DNA of 64,000 nt from CAYUYV01 sp050331455 (GTDB lineage: Bacteria; Pseudomonadota; Alphaproteobacteria; JAJFIK01): contig JBHJGV010000073.1 in assembly GCA_050331455.1 (NCBI GenBank), positions 1-64,000 of the forward strand. The letters are read 5' to 3'. The position numbers and the translations under genes were made by a program. Shown here in pieces: positions 34,345 through 44,255 of the stretch. The notes below the pieces were generated by a model that worked only from the letters and a program-made list of their open reading frames with translations, had not been told where the DNA came from and did no database searches. Within the stretch, counting starts at the first letter, position 1. Every line of letters begins with the position of its first letter.

Positions 34345-37300
34345 TCACGGTGCCGACGAAACCAGACTGTGGATGCGCACATCCGGTCCGCAAACGTCTC
34401 GGGCGATGGCGCACAGATGATCATGGTGGGTGAAATAGATGGCCTGGCCGACGCGCCCGATCTCCTTCAGCAGGCCGAAGGCCTCCGCGGCCCGGGCATC
34501 GTCGAAGGTCTCCATGATGTCGTCGGCGATGAAGGGCAAGGGGCCGGCGGTCTCGCAAAAGCGGCGATAGCCCGCAAGGCGCAGCGCGAGATAGAGCTGG
34601 AAGCGGGTCCCCTTCGACATGTTGCCCACTTCGATGGAGGCCCCTCCCCCGGCCCGGCGCGCGATCAGGGTCTCCCGGTTCCGCTCGCCCGGATGGGTCG
34701 CCAGATCCTCGAAGGCCCCACCCGTCATGGTGCGGAACGCCTGCGCCGTATGGGCGAGCATGGTACTGCGATGAAGGTCCCGGTAACGCGCGAGCGCCCG
34801 TTCGGCAAGCATGAGCCCAAGACGCAGGCGCAAGGCCCGTTCTGCCTTGTCCTCAATCTCCAGAAGGACCACGCGCCGGGCCTCCTCCAATCGGGCCGCC
34901 CGGTCATCCCCGCCCACCGCCTCGAGCGCTCTCACCGCATCGCGCCGCTCGCCCAAACGGCGGTCCCGTTCCTGCTGGGCGTCCTCAACGGCACAATCGG
35001 CGGCCCGAATGCGGTCAGCAAGATCGGCGCGGTCGGTCCGTTCAAGGATGGCCCGGGCTTCGTCCGCATCCTGTCCGTCGAGGGCCTTCGCGACACGGCG
35101 GCCGAGATCCTCCACCTCCCGCTCCAGACGGCCCCGCTCCGCCGCTTGATCGATGGCCTGTTGAAGATCGTCTACGGTCTCGACATCGGCTTGGGCGGGG
35201 AAATGGGCGGCCATCACTGCGACCCGCTCCCGGGCCTCCGCCGCGTCCCGCCCCGCCTTGCGCGCCTGTTCTTCCAGCTCGGCGCGGCGCTCTCCATGGT
35301 CCGCCGCCCGCCGTTCGGCCTCCCGCGCCGCGTCGAGCCGCCGCTCGAGGGCCTTGAGTGTCGCATACGGATCACCCGCATCGGCCTCGCCCAGCGCAGC
35401 CATAAGCGCCGCCACCCGATCCGCGAAGTGCCGGACATCCGCCTCCCGGGCTGAGATCTGCGCGGCGCAGCGCTCCCGTTGATCCACGGCATGGCGCAGA
35501 TCCCGGATCACCGGCACCTGCCGGGCGACGAGACGGGGCGCGCGTCCCTCCAGCCAGCAGCCTTCGATGTGACGCGTCCAGGCCTCCTGCCAAGTAGACA
35601 AGGCGGTGGCGGCGTCCCCGTGGGCCCGCCGGCGCGCCTCAAGATCGCTTTTGGCCTTGCGCAGGCCTTCCGCAGCGTGCCGCGCTTTTTCCTGCCGGAG
35701 GGTTGCCGCCTTGTCCATCGCTTCGGCCCGCGCCATCAGTGTGACGAAAGCCGCCCGGACGCTTGCGTCATCATCCGGACCAGGATCCCTCGCCGATGCC
35801 TCGCCATCGACCGCGGCACGCAGGAGCGCGTTGCTTTCCTCAAGGCTCGCCCGGGCCCGCTGATGGGCGGCCTGCGCCGCCGCCGCCTCTGCGGCCAGCG
35901 ACTGCGCAGTGCCGTGCCGCTCCAGCCAGGCCGGCAGATCCTCCGCATCGAACGCATGGGGCAGACCCGCAGCCTCGAGCGCGGACCGCATTTCGCCCGC
36001 GAGGTCCCCGAGTTCGGCATGGAAGGTTTCGCGGCGGGCTTTCAGTCGGTCGAGCGCGGCGCCCGTTTCGGCCCGTTTGCGCCCATCTTCACGCAGGCGG
36101 GCCAGCGCCTCGCTGCCTGCGAGCCGCGCTTCGGCAATGCGGTCGTGCCGGCCCATGGCCGCCTCGAAAGCGGCCGCCGTGTCCGGATCAAGTGTCGCCT
36201 TGTGGGCCGTCCATGCCGCATCCCGCGCCGACCGGGCGTCCTCGGCAGCCCCGTCGCCCAGGTCCGGCATGGCCTTCGTGGTTGCATCAACTGCAGCTTC
36301 GAGGCGGGCCCATTCATCCGTATGGCGCGTTATATCCCGCTCGAGCGCCTCGCTGTCTTTGCGCAGGGCAAGGACCCGGTCGCGCCAGCGCGCGGCCTGC
36401 GCCTTCGTCGGAACAGGACAGGCGGAGAGATCCTCCGCCGTGCCCGTCCAGGGGGCGAGAGCCCGAAGGGCCGGCTCGAGACGGGCGCGCGCCTCCTCCA
36501 GCGCCGCCGCGGCATGGCGCAGGGCACTTTCCGGGTCCCGGGCGCGCAGCCGTTCAATCAGGGAGCCGGGCCCCTCTCCCTGCGCCTGCGCTTGCGCCTC
36601 CGGGGGACCGACCTCATCCGCGACGGACCGGGCCTCGCGCAGGGCCGCCTCGGCACCCTCCCGCTCGGCCCGCGCCGTCTCTTCGGCCGTCACCAGACGG
36701 TCGTGGTCGGCGGCGAGATTGGCCAGTGCCTCCAGGATCTCCTCGCCCACCAACACAGTGCGCGGATCAAGGTCCGGTGCGCCGCCGAGCCGGTCGACCA
36801 GCCGGATGATGTCCGCCTTTGCCCCATCGAGGTCAGCCCGGAGATCGGACAAAGCGGTCCGTGCCGCCAGGGCCTGCGCCTCAGCCGCGGTGGCGGCAGC
36901 AATGACATGCTCTTGGGCCAGACACTCCGTATCCCGCTCAAGCGCAGCCAGCGCCGCATCCTGCCGGTCCATCTCCTCCAGGGCCTGACGCTCCAGGTTT
37001 GTCGCCGTCTTGAGGGCCACGTCGAGGGCCCGCACTTCCTCCGTCCACGCCTTCGGCACCGGCGGATAAGCGGTAAGGCCCTCCAGGCGGGTCTGGACCC
37101 CGGACAAGAGATCCGCGTCGGCCAAGGCGGCCTCAAGGCCTTTGAGGCGGTCGCGCTCCCGGCTGCAGTCCAGAAAGACTTTGGCCGCTTTGTCGAACTG
37201 GGTGGCGGCGTCATCACGGGCCCGGCGCAGGGCCTCGAAGGCTGACGCCTCCACATCCTGCGTCTTGCGCTCCTTTCTCAGATCCTCGAGCCGGCCCTTC

Positions 37301-37857
37301 AGCTCACGGAGTTCTCCCGACCGGGCCCTCGGTTTGTGAAAGTCGTCGGCCTTGCGGCCCAGATCCTCGACTGTCTTGGCCAGATCGCCGAGGCCCGCAG
37401 CGGCGGAAAACAGCAGCCGGCCCACATCGCCCTCGCTGTTCAGGATGGCCTCGCCGCCCCTTTCCAGCGTGTCGTCGTCGAGGAAGAACATGTGCTTGTA
37501 GGAGTCCTGGTCGAGACCGTGGAGGATTGCCGCAAGCCCCTGGGGATCCGCCGGCTGATCGTCCCCGTCCAGCAGATCGCTGCCGCGCTTTTTCACCCGG
37601 GTCAGGACCAGCGACCGGTCCGGGGTTTCCAGAAGGGCCGACACGCGCAGCGCCGAGCCGTGCAGGAAGCTGTAGGGCGTGCGCTCCGGAATGCCGTAAA
37701 GCAGATCGAGATAGCCGTTAAACGCCGTGGACTTGCCGGCCTCGTTGGGCCCGAAGATCACATGGAGGTCGGCACGACCCGGCTCCGCCGGCCCCAGATC
37801 CAGGGAAAAATCCGTGAACTTGCCATAACGGACAAGATCGAGCCGGCGCAGGCGCAC
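34345..37857 (-). CDS. YhaN-like AAA ATPase (SbcC/Rad50-type)
   Basis: A 1170-residue ATPase of the YhaN family (SMC/Rad50-like). Walker A GPNEAGKST lies at residues 36-44 after the N-terminal RLRRLDLVRYGKFTDFSLDLG. The middle 850 residues are Ala/Glu/Arg-rich coiled coil. The C-terminal half-site has the signature-like MSKGTRFQLYLALRLAGYR and Walker B FIADDIMETFDD. Such proteins pair with a YhaO-type nuclease, here the gene that ends 3 bases upstream, and are thought to act in DNA end processing or replication-fork repair. A zinc-hook CxxC is not seen. The function is inferred from family and pairing. Confidence 0.88.
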   Translation of the reverse strand: MRLRRLDLVRYGKFTDFSLDLGPAEPGRADLHVIFGPNEAGKSTAFNGYLDLLYGIPERTPYSFLHGSALRVSALLETPDRSLVLTRVKKRGSDLLDGDDQPADPQGLAAILHGLDQDSYKHMFFLDDDTLERGGEAILNSEGDVGRLLFSAAAGLGDLAKTVEDLGRKADDFHKPRARSGELRELKGRLEDLRKERKTQDVEASAFEALRRARDDAATQFDKAAKVFLDCSRERDRLKGLEAALADADLLSGVQTRLEGLTAYPPVPKAWTEEVRALDVALKTATNLERQALEEMDRQDAALAALERDTECLAQEHVIAAATAAEAQALAARTALSDLRADLDGAKADIIRLVDRLGGAPDLDPRTVLVGEEILEALANLAADHDRLVTAEETARAEREGAEAALREARSVADEVGPPEAQAQAQGEGPGSLIERLRARDPESALRHAAAALEEARARLEPALRALAPWTGTAEDLSACPVPTKAQAARWRDRVLALRKDSEALERDITRHTDEWARLEAAVDATTKAMPDLGDGAAEDARSARDAAWTAHKATLDPDTAAAFEAAMGRHDRIAEARLAGSEALARLREDGRKRAETGAALDRLKARRETFHAELGDLAGEMRSALEAAGLPHAFDAEDLPAWLERHGTAQSLAAEAAAAQAAHQRARASLEESNALLRAAVDGEASARDPGPDDDASVRAAFVTLMARAEAMDKAATLRQEKARHAAEGLRKAKSDLEARRRAHGDAATALSTWQEAWTRHIEGCWLEGRAPRLVARQVPVIRDLRHAVDQRERCAAQISAREADVRHFADRVAALMAALGEADAGDPYATLKALERRLDAAREAERRAADHGERRAELEEQARKAGRDAAEARERVAVMAAHFPAQADVETVDDLQQAIDQAAERGRLEREVEDLGRRVAKALDGQDADEARAILERTDRADLADRIRAADCAVEDAQQERDRRLGERRDAVRALEAVGGDDRAARLEEARRVVLLEIEDKAERALRLRLGLMLAERALARYRDLHRSTMLAHTAQAFRTMTGGAFEDLATHPGERNRETLIARRAGGGASIEVGNMSKGTRFQLYLALRLAGYRRFCETAGPLPFIADDIMETFDDARAAEAFGLLKEIGRVGQAIYFTHHDHLCAIARDVCGPDVRIHSLVSSAP

Positions 37858-37860
37858 GCC

Positions 37861-39108
37861 TCAACTCCCCCTCAACACAGCGGACACATCCGCCAGGCCA
37901 TCCGTCAGCAGACGACCGAGGATTTCCTCCCGGCCGTCTTCGTCCTCGCCGAACCGGTCCCTCACCTCCGGCGGCAGGTCCTTGACCAGCTGGTCCATGA
38001 GGTCGCCGGCTTCCCGCCGGCATCCCGGATCCGCCATCAGTTCAGCCATCAGACGGTCCAGCTCGTCCACGGGCCCGCCGGCTTCGCCGCCCCGATCCGG
38101 CCTTGCAGATCCTCCCGGTGCCCCAGTCTCGATCTTCTCCATCCAGATGGTTTTAAGGGCCCTGGCACTATGCATCGCATGCTCCATCAACAGCTCCCGG
38201 TCCCGCCGAATCCGCCAGGCCAGCGGCCCGGCACCGTTCAGACGCAGCCGGACGACCGCATGGTCTGATTGGACCATTTCCCTCGCACCGAGCAACGCGG
38301 CCGAGATGGCGCTTTCCAGATCGTGCCAGTCCCCAAGGGCCCCGATGTCCAGTTCGGCCCGAACGAACTCGGCGAGGCTGACAACACGTTCCTCCAAACG
38401 GATCGGCCCCTGGTCCATCGTGACCAACGTGACCGATTTCGCGCCCTCCTCCCCGATGTCGCGCCCCTGGGGCATGCCGGGCATGACGACGCATGGGGCT
38501 TCGTGATGGACCTGCCGTTTGTGGACATGGCCCAACGCCCAATAGTCGTAGCCGAAACCGGTCAGATCGGTGAGGGAGCACGGCGCGTAAGGCTCATGCC
38601 CTTCGGCGCCGGACAGGCTGGTGTGCAGCAGGCCAATATTCAGCAGGCCCTCGACAGGGGTCGGATAGCGCGGCAGCAGGCTCTCATTGCCCTGCTTGTC
38701 CCGGAAACTCACGCCGTGGACCGCGACCCCGGCCTCGTCCAGCCGCACCGTATCGCCCCGTACACTGAACAGATGGACATTGGGCGGAAGATCGGCATGG
38801 CGCGTGACCTTTGCACTGGCATCGTGGTTTCCCTTGATGATGTACACCGCAATGCCGGCCTCCTGGAGGCGCGCCATGGCCTTGGCGAAAAAGGCGGTGG
38901 TCTTGACGCTGCGCTGGTCGCCGTCCCACAGGTCGCCGGCAATCACGAGGGCATCGACCGCCTCCGCAAGGCACAGATCGACGATCCGCTCCAGGACCAT
39001 GCGGGAGGCGCCGCCGATCAGTTCGGCCAGCTCGGCATCGCGCAGGGCCAGGCTGCGCAAGGGCGAATCGAGATGAAGATCGGCGGTATGGACGAACCGG
39101 AACGCCAT
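37861..39108 (-). CDS. YhaO-like DNA repair metallophosphoesterase (SbcD/Mre11-type)
   Basis: A 415-residue metallophosphoesterase with the nuclease motifs DLHLD (residues 9-13), GDLWDG, GNHDA and the late GHVHKRQ block. It matches the Mre11/SbcD group and, by its adjacency to a YhaN-like ATPase, the YhaO branch. The complex would be a DNA nuclease-ATPase pair. The start ATG 39108 is just 36 bases past the rodA stop, so this repair pair may be transcribed with the cell-shape operon. Its stop is 3 bases before the YhaN start. Confidence 0.88.
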   Translation of the reverse strand: MAFRFVHTADLHLDSPLRSLALRDAELAELIGGASRMVLERIVDLCLAEAVDALVIAGDLWDGDQRSVKTTAFFAKAMARLQEAGIAVYIIKGNHDASAKVTRHADLPPNVHLFSVRGDTVRLDEAGVAVHGVSFRDKQGNESLLPRYPTPVEGLLNIGLLHTSLSGAEGHEPYAPCSLTDLTGFGYDYWALGHVHKRQVHHEAPCVVMPGMPQGRDIGEEGAKSVTLVTMDQGPIRLEERVVSLAEFVRAELDIGALGDWHDLESAISAALLGAREMVQSDHAVVRLRLNGAGPLAWRIRRDRELLMEHAMHSARALKTIWMEKIETGAPGGSARPDRGGEAGGPVDELDRLMAELMADPGCRREAGDLMDQLVKDLPPEVRDRFGEDEDGREEILGRLLTDGLADVSAVLRGS

Positions 39109-39143
39109 GGGTCCTCGCGGGCCGGACGGGCGGGCGCCCGTCC

Positions 39144-40295
39144 TTACCAGACGGAAATGGGGGAGCGGGCCATCTCTTCGTGGCGATGAATATGCACGCT
39201 CATGAGCAGCCCGAAGCCGAACATCAGCGTCATCATGGACGTGCCCCCATAGGAGACCAGCGGCAGCGGCACCCCGACCACCGGAACAAGGCCCATAACC
39301 ATCGCCACATTGATAAAGACATACAGCAGGAAATTGACGATCACGCCCATGGCCACAAGTCGCCCGAAATGGTTCCGGGAGCCGATCGCGACGGTCAGCC
39401 CATAGGCGGCGACGAGAATGTAGAGAAGCAGGAGACTGCCCGCACCGATCAGCCCCAACTCCTCTGCCAGCATGGTGAAGATGAAGTCGGTCTGCTTCTC
39501 GGGCAGGAAGTTAAGATGGGCTTGGGTACCCTGGAGAAATCCCCGGCCGAACAGACCGCCAGAGCCGAGCGCGATTTTGGATTGGAGGATGTGATAGCCC
39601 GTGCCCAGAGGATCCCGCTCCGGGTCGAAAAAGGTAAACACCCGCGCTTTTTGATAATCATGCAGGAACTGCCAGCCGATCGGCACGGCGGCCAGCACGA
39701 CGCCCAAGCCGCCCGCGAGATAACCCCAATGGATCCCGGCCAGGAAAATGATGGCGCCGCCGCCCGCGGCCAGCAGGATCGACGTGCCGAGATCGGGCTG
39801 CATCAGCACAAGGGCGACGGGCAGCGCGATCATCACAACGGGCGGCAGGATCACCATGGGATGGGATACCGAATCGAGCTCCAAGCCATGGAAAAAACGG
39901 GCCAGCGCCAGGACCAGAGAAATCTTCATGAGTTCGGAGGGTTGGAGTTGGATGAAGCCGAGATCGATCCATCGCTGGGCCCCCATGCCCACGGTGCCGA
40001 AAAACTCCACACCAATCAGCAGCCCGAGGGCCACCACATAGGCCGGATAGGCAAGGCGCATCCAGATCCGGATATCGATCAGAGCCACCCCGATCATGAT
40101 GAACACGCCGACGCCGAAGCGCACGATCTGAGGCAGAGCCCAGGGCTTCCATCCTTCGGCCACGGAATAAAGCATGAGAAATCCGAAACCGGCGATCACG
40201 CAGAGCAGGAACAAAAAGCCCCAGTTGAACTCCATGAGTTTGTAGGGCAACTCGGACCGGCGATCCGACACCTGATTGAACGTATCGAGCATCAT
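39144..40295 (-). CDS. rodA: Rod-shape peptidoglycan polymerase RodA
   Basis: RodA is the SEDS-family glycosyltransferase that polymerises lipid II for side-wall growth with PBP2. The 383-residue protein has about ten membrane helices. Family blocks visible include ATQRWIDLGFIQLQPSE-type GAQRWIDLGFIQLQPSELMK, and QPDLGTSILL and YGGTSMMTLMFGFGLLMS at the end. Its ATG overlaps the mrdA stop (ATGA), as in most bacteria. Confidence 0.95.
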   Translation of the reverse strand: MMLDTFNQVSDRRSELPYKLMEFNWGFLFLLCVIAGFGFLMLYSVAEGWKPWALPQIVRFGVGVFIMIGVALIDIRIWMRLAYPAYVVALGLLIGVEFFGTVGMGAQRWIDLGFIQLQPSELMKISLVLALARFFHGLELDSVSHPMVILPPVVMIALPVALVLMQPDLGTSILLAAGGGAIIFLAGIHWGYLAGGLGVVLAAVPIGWQFLHDYQKARVFTFFDPERDPLGTGYHILQSKIALGSGGLFGRGFLQGTQAHLNFLPEKQTDFIFTMLAEELGLIGAGSLLLLYILVAAYGLTVAIGSRNHFGRLVAMGVIVNFLLYVFINVAMVMGLVPVVGVPLPLVSYGGTSMMTLMFGFGLLMSVHIHRHEEMARSPISVW

Positions 40296-42193
40296 CAGGT
40301 CTGCCCCTCCCGGGCGGTGTCTTTCTGGCCGACCTGCATGCGCGGGCCAATGGCCGAGCGGGCGGAGGGATCGCGCAACAGCGTTTCGCGCATGATTTCC
40401 CGGGCCCGGGGCGCCGCGGCCTTTGATCCGCTCCCGCCATGTTCGACAATGACGGCGACGGCATAGCGCGGGGTCTCAACAGGGCCATAGCCGACGAAGA
40501 GGGCATGGTCGCGCAGATGCCAGGGCAGTTCTTCGTTCTTGCGCACCCGCAATTCGCGCTCCGCCTTGGTAATCCGCCGTACCTGGGCCGTGCCCGTTTT
40601 CCCGGCCATGGACATGCCTTCCTCGTCGAGACGGGAGGCAAAGGCGGTCCCGCGCACCTCATTGGTGACCGCATCCATGGCCCGGCGCACCACCGCCAGA
40701 TTTTTCGGCGAAATGCTCATTTCCCGGGTCATGCCCTGGTTGATGATAAGGGATTCGCCCCGGGCCCGGACGATTCGCGGCTCCACGGCCCGGCCACCAT
40801 TGCACAGACGCGCGGTCATGACGGCGAGTTGCAGCGGCGTTGTCAGCATGTAGCCCTGGCCGATTCCCATATTGAAACTCTCGCCCTGCACCCAGGGCTG
40901 TCCGGTCACGGCGAGTTTCCACCCCTTGGTCGGTACGAGGCCGGATTTCTCATTGGGGATCTCGATGCCGGAAAAGGCACCGAGCCCGAATTTATTGAAC
41001 ATCTCCGCCATGCGGTCCACGCCGAGCCGGCGGGCAAGTTCATAGAAATACGAGTCGCAAGAGTATTTGATGCCCTCATGCATGTTCATCACGCCGTGGC
41101 CGTAGCGCTTGTAGCAGTGGAAATCGTGATTGCCGAGCGTGACCCGGCCTGTGCAGGTAATGGTTTCGTCCGGTCGCATCAGGCCATGTTCGAGGGCGGC
41201 GAGCGCGACGAGAGGCTTGAGGGTTGATCCCGGTGGATATTGTCCCTGTACGGCCTTGTTGATCAGGGGCTTATATTTGTTGGACAGGAGGGTGTTCCAC
41301 TCCGCCTGGCTGACACCGGTCGTGAGAGCATTGGGGTCGAAGCCCGGCTGGGAAGCCAGTGCGATGACTTCGCCGGTGTGCACATCAAGCACCACGGCGG
41401 CCCCGCTTTCCCCTTCCAGGGCCTTGTTGGCGGCTTCCTGTACGCCGACATCGATCGTCAGAACGACTTCGGCTCCGGACTGGCCTTCCTGGCGTTCCAA
41501 TTCCCGGATGATCCGCCCGCCCGCATTCACCTCGACAGTCTTCGAGCCGGCGCTGCCGCGCAGATCCGTGTCGGCCTCCTGCTCCAGGCCGTTACGGCCG
41601 ATGCGAAAGCCCGGCAGTTTGAGGAGGGGGTCGTCGTCCATGTCCGGATCGGCAACGGCGCCCACATAACCGACCACATGGACGAGACCGTCCGCATAGG
41701 GGTAATAGCGCGTGTCGCCCACCTCCGGCTGAACACCGGGAAGATCCGGGCTGAGGAGATTGATCTGCGCGAACTGGCGCCAGGTCAGATCCGAGGAGAC
41801 GGTCACTGGCACGAACTGTGCGCTGCGGCGGATTTCCCGCAGAATGCGGGCGCGCCGATAATCGGGCAGGTCGATCACGCGGGAAAGCTGGTCAAGGATG
41901 TCCTCGACGGCGCGGCCTTCGGTGTCCTCGGCGACGAGTTGGACTTGCAGGTCCTGGCGGTTCCCGGCGAGTTCCACCCCGAAGCGGTCAACAATGCGTC
42001 CGCGAAGGGGGGGCAGCAGACGCACCTTGACCCGGTTCTCCTCCGCCTTCATGCGGTATTGGTCCGCATCGAGGACCTGGAGTTGGTAGAGCCGGCCGAA
42101 CAGGGTCCCGAACACCCCGGCGGCGCCGGCCGACAGAAACAGAGCGCGGCGGGTGAACCGCTGCTGGCGTGCCTGATCGCGTCCGTCCATCAT
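40295..42193 (-). CDS. mrdA: Penicillin-binding protein 2 (MrdA)
   Basis: PBP2 is the transpeptidase partner of RodA in cell elongation. The 632-residue protein has an N-terminal membrane anchor (about residues 17-37), a dimerisation domain (PPLRGRIVDRFGVELA) and a transpeptidase domain with the catalytic Ser in STLK (S323), SCD as the SxN-type motif (S378) and KTG (K532). A TCTGRVTLGNHDFHCYKRYGHG stretch holds Cys/His residues often seen in alphaproteobacterial PBP2. Start ATG 42193. Upstream lie 201 bases with a 30-base tandem repeat. Confidence 0.95.
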   Translation of the reverse strand: MMDGRDQARQQRFTRRALFLSAGAAGVFGTLFGRLYQLQVLDADQYRMKAEENRVKVRLLPPLRGRIVDRFGVELAGNRQDLQVQLVAEDTEGRAVEDILDQLSRVIDLPDYRRARILREIRRSAQFVPVTVSSDLTWRQFAQINLLSPDLPGVQPEVGDTRYYPYADGLVHVVGYVGAVADPDMDDDPLLKLPGFRIGRNGLEQEADTDLRGSAGSKTVEVNAGGRIIRELERQEGQSGAEVVLTIDVGVQEAANKALEGESGAAVVLDVHTGEVIALASQPGFDPNALTTGVSQAEWNTLLSNKYKPLINKAVQGQYPPGSTLKPLVALAALEHGLMRPDETITCTGRVTLGNHDFHCYKRYGHGVMNMHEGIKYSCDSYFYELARRLGVDRMAEMFNKFGLGAFSGIEIPNEKSGLVPTKGWKLAVTGQPWVQGESFNMGIGQGYMLTTPLQLAVMTARLCNGGRAVEPRIVRARGESLIINQGMTREMSISPKNLAVVRRAMDAVTNEVRGTAFASRLDEEGMSMAGKTGTAQVRRITKAERELRVRKNEELPWHLRDHALFVGYGPVETPRYAVAVIVEHGGSGSKAAAPRAREIMRETLLRDPSARSAIGPRMQVGQKDTAREGQT

Positions 42194-42316
42194 GGGTCAA
42201 ACCCCACCGTGAAAAGGGCGTTCCGGCTTACGCGGCCGGATCGCCGATACTCCCCCTTCCGAACCGAAGCTGTGAAGGCACGCCCCCCGGCCGTCACCAC
42301 ACGGATGGCCGCCATG

Positions 42317-42376
42317 CCCGTTGCGATCGGCCCCATCGCGATCGGCCCCGTTGCGATCGGCCCCATCGCGATCGGC
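42317..42376. repeat. Two 30-bp (four 15-bp) tandem repeats upstream of mrdA
   Basis: The 30-base unit built from CCCGTTGCGATCGGC and CCCATCGCGATCGGC occurs twice in perfect tandem (42317-42346, 42347-42376). Each 15-base half carries GCGATCGGC. It lies in the 201-base gap between mreD and mrdA, 124 bases upstream of the mrdA start. Confidence 0.9.
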
Positions 42377-42394
42377 TGATGCGAGAACAGACCG

Positions 42395-42928
42395 TCACAA
42401 AGTGGGTTCGACAACGCCGAAAAACCGCCCCACCTTTAGCATTATCCATGCCAAGGGGGGATAGCACAGAACCGTGACCATCATTTGGCCAAGGATCGGT
42501 GTCGGCGACAAGGGCTGGCCGAAGTAAACGCTGCCCGCCGCCCAGGCCAGGGCCGTGGCCAAGATTGCGGCCATGGCGAAGCCGGCCCATCCGGAATAGG
42601 CCGCGCGGCCCACAAACAGCAGCCGGTTTTGCAGCACGACACGGAACACCACCACATAGACGAGGGCCCAAAGCCCCAGCGGCCCGCCGGATACGATGTC
42701 CTGGAACAGACCAGTCAGGAAAGCCACCCAGGTCGGGCAGACTTCGGGCACATAGACCGCCCAGTAGAACAGCGCGACAAGCGCCAGAACGGGCGCCAGG
42801 GGCACGTCCTTGAAGGTACCGAAAGGCAGGACCTGGATCAGCACGGCGAGACCGGCGCCCAGCAGGGTCAGCAGGATGAACAGGGGCCGGCCTGTGCTGA
42901 CGGGAGCCGCGCTTGCCATGGCGATCAC
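42395..42928 (-). CDS. mreD: Rod-shape-determining protein MreD
   Basis: A small polytopic membrane protein (177 residues) of the rod complex with about five helices. The sequence TFKDVPLAPVLALVALFYWAVYVPEVCPTW and FLTGLFQDIVSGGPLGLWALVYVVVF are typical MreD blocks. It starts at GTG 42928, overlapping the mreC stop (GTGA). An ATG at 42919 is an alternative. It follows mreC and precedes mrdA as in most rod-shaped bacteria. Confidence 0.9.
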   Translation of the reverse strand: MIAMASAAPVSTGRPLFILLTLLGAGLAVLIQVLPFGTFKDVPLAPVLALVALFYWAVYVPEVCPTWVAFLTGLFQDIVSGGPLGLWALVYVVVFRVVLQNRLLFVGRAAYSGWAGFAMAAILATALAWAAGSVYFGQPLSPTPILGQMMVTVLCYPPLAWIMLKVGRFFGVVEPTL

Positions 42929-43851
42929 TGAACCTCCCCGGCGGCATCCAGGGACAGGGGGGTGGGCGCCGCGTCCGGACCCTTGTTCACGGGCAAATCC
43001 TCGTCGATCACGGTCACGTCCCGGGGGAAACGGTATTTCAGCACCCGGACGGAATCGATTGGCCCGTCATGGGCGGACCAGGCGACCCGATAAGCCCCGA
43101 GTTGGTCCAGGCCGGCTACAACGCCGATGGGCAGTGCCGGCGGCAGAACACCGCCGTCCCCCGAGGTCATGACCACATCGCCGGGCTCCACCGCGCCGGT
43201 CGCCATCAGAAACTCAAGACGGGGCTGAGCCGTATTGTCCCCCGTGAGGATGGCGCGCTGGCCCTCGGTCCCGATCATCACCGGGATGCGACTGTTGAGG
43301 TCGGTAACCAGCAGAATTCGGGAAACGGATTCCCCGGCCCCCACGACCCAGCCCACAAGACCCTTATGGTTAACGACGGCCTGCCCCTTCGCCACGCCGT
43401 CCTTCTTGCCGGCATTGACAACAAGGGTCCGCACGAAGGGGCTTCCGCTGTCGGCGACAGCCCGTGCGGTGACGTAATCGATTTCCGGATCGATGCGGAC
43501 GTTAAGGAGGGCCTGATACCGGACCATTTGGGACTGGAGGCGCTCCGCATGGGCCTTCCATTCCAGCAGGCGCCGATTTTCGAGGCGCAGGCGCTCATTC
43601 TGCTGGTAAACCAGAACGAGATCCTGGAGACCGTCGACCCATGAAATCGTCGCGGCGACGGGGCGGGAAAAAATGTTGAAAAATCCGGCGAAGGCCTCGG
43701 CCGTCTGGGTACGGAGATTAGCGAGCGTCGCGCTGTCTGTCCGCCCCAGGAAAAGGATGAGCACGGCGAGCAATACCAGAAACAGAAAAGAGCGCACCGG
43801 CACGGCACGGGCTGCTGACGCATGTTTTTCCGACGACGGAGTTTGAAACAC
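42925..43851 (-). CDS. mreC: Rod-shape-determining protein MreC
   Basis: MreC is a periplasmic scaffold anchored by one N-terminal helix that organises the elongasome. The 308-residue protein has a membrane helix at about 20-36 (SFLFLVLLAVLILFLG), a coiled coil (QQNERLRLENRRLLEWKAHAERLQ) and the beta-barrel core with VVNHKGLVGWVVGAGESVSRILLVTD and GDVVMTSGDGGVLPPALPIGVV. The start is GTG 43851. The 404-base gap to mreB upstream may hold a separate promoter. Confidence 0.93.
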   Translation of the reverse strand: MFQTPSSEKHASAARAVPVRSFLFLVLLAVLILFLGRTDSATLANLRTQTAEAFAGFFNIFSRPVAATISWVDGLQDLVLVYQQNERLRLENRRLLEWKAHAERLQSQMVRYQALLNVRIDPEIDYVTARAVADSGSPFVRTLVVNAGKKDGVAKGQAVVNHKGLVGWVVGAGESVSRILLVTDLNSRIPVMIGTEGQRAILTGDNTAQPRLEFLMATGAVEPGDVVMTSGDGGVLPPALPIGVVAGLDQLGAYRVAWSAHDGPIDSVRVLKYRFPRDVTVIDEDLPVNKGPDAAPTPLSLDAAGEVQ

Positions 43852-44255
43852 CTGCGCTCAATCCCTGCTCGAAGGTTCCCACCCGCAGCTCCGCAGACCC
43901 GGTCCGTCCCGCCCGCTCCAGATCCTCATTGCCCCAGATCTCGCACGCTCAAGATCTTACCCGCTCCAGGCTTTCGCGGACCATACGCGGCAGCCGGGTT
44001 TCGCCGCATCCCTTGCACACGCATTGCCCAGGCATTGCACAAGTCCGACCGTGACGATCACCTCTTGCGAAGGTCGCGCTGACAACTCCCCTTTTTTTAG
44101 CATACAGCAGGATCCCCTTCACCATGCAAGATACGACGCACTCGACGCCGCGCTCAGCCCACGCGACCGTTTGGCGCCATTCACACCGGATTCGCAGGCG
44201 GCGTCGGGGCTCGCGGATGGGGCAGAGGGGCGCCGGCCGGTCGCGTCTGCCAGGC
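43852..44255. other. Intergenic region between mreC and mreB
   Basis: These 404 bases hold no gene with family support. Minus-strand frames are open for up to about 120 codons but lack recognisable sequence or a ribosome binding site. No clear terminator for mreB is seen. An AT-rich spot near 44093-44104 (TTTTTTT then AGCATAC) could be a minus-strand -10 element for mreC, but I cannot pair it well. Confidence 0.5.

Noticed and set aside
35479..37245. Plus-strand open frame of 588 codons across the YhaN-like gene
   Set aside because: Shadow of a clear coiled-coil ATPase on the minus strand.
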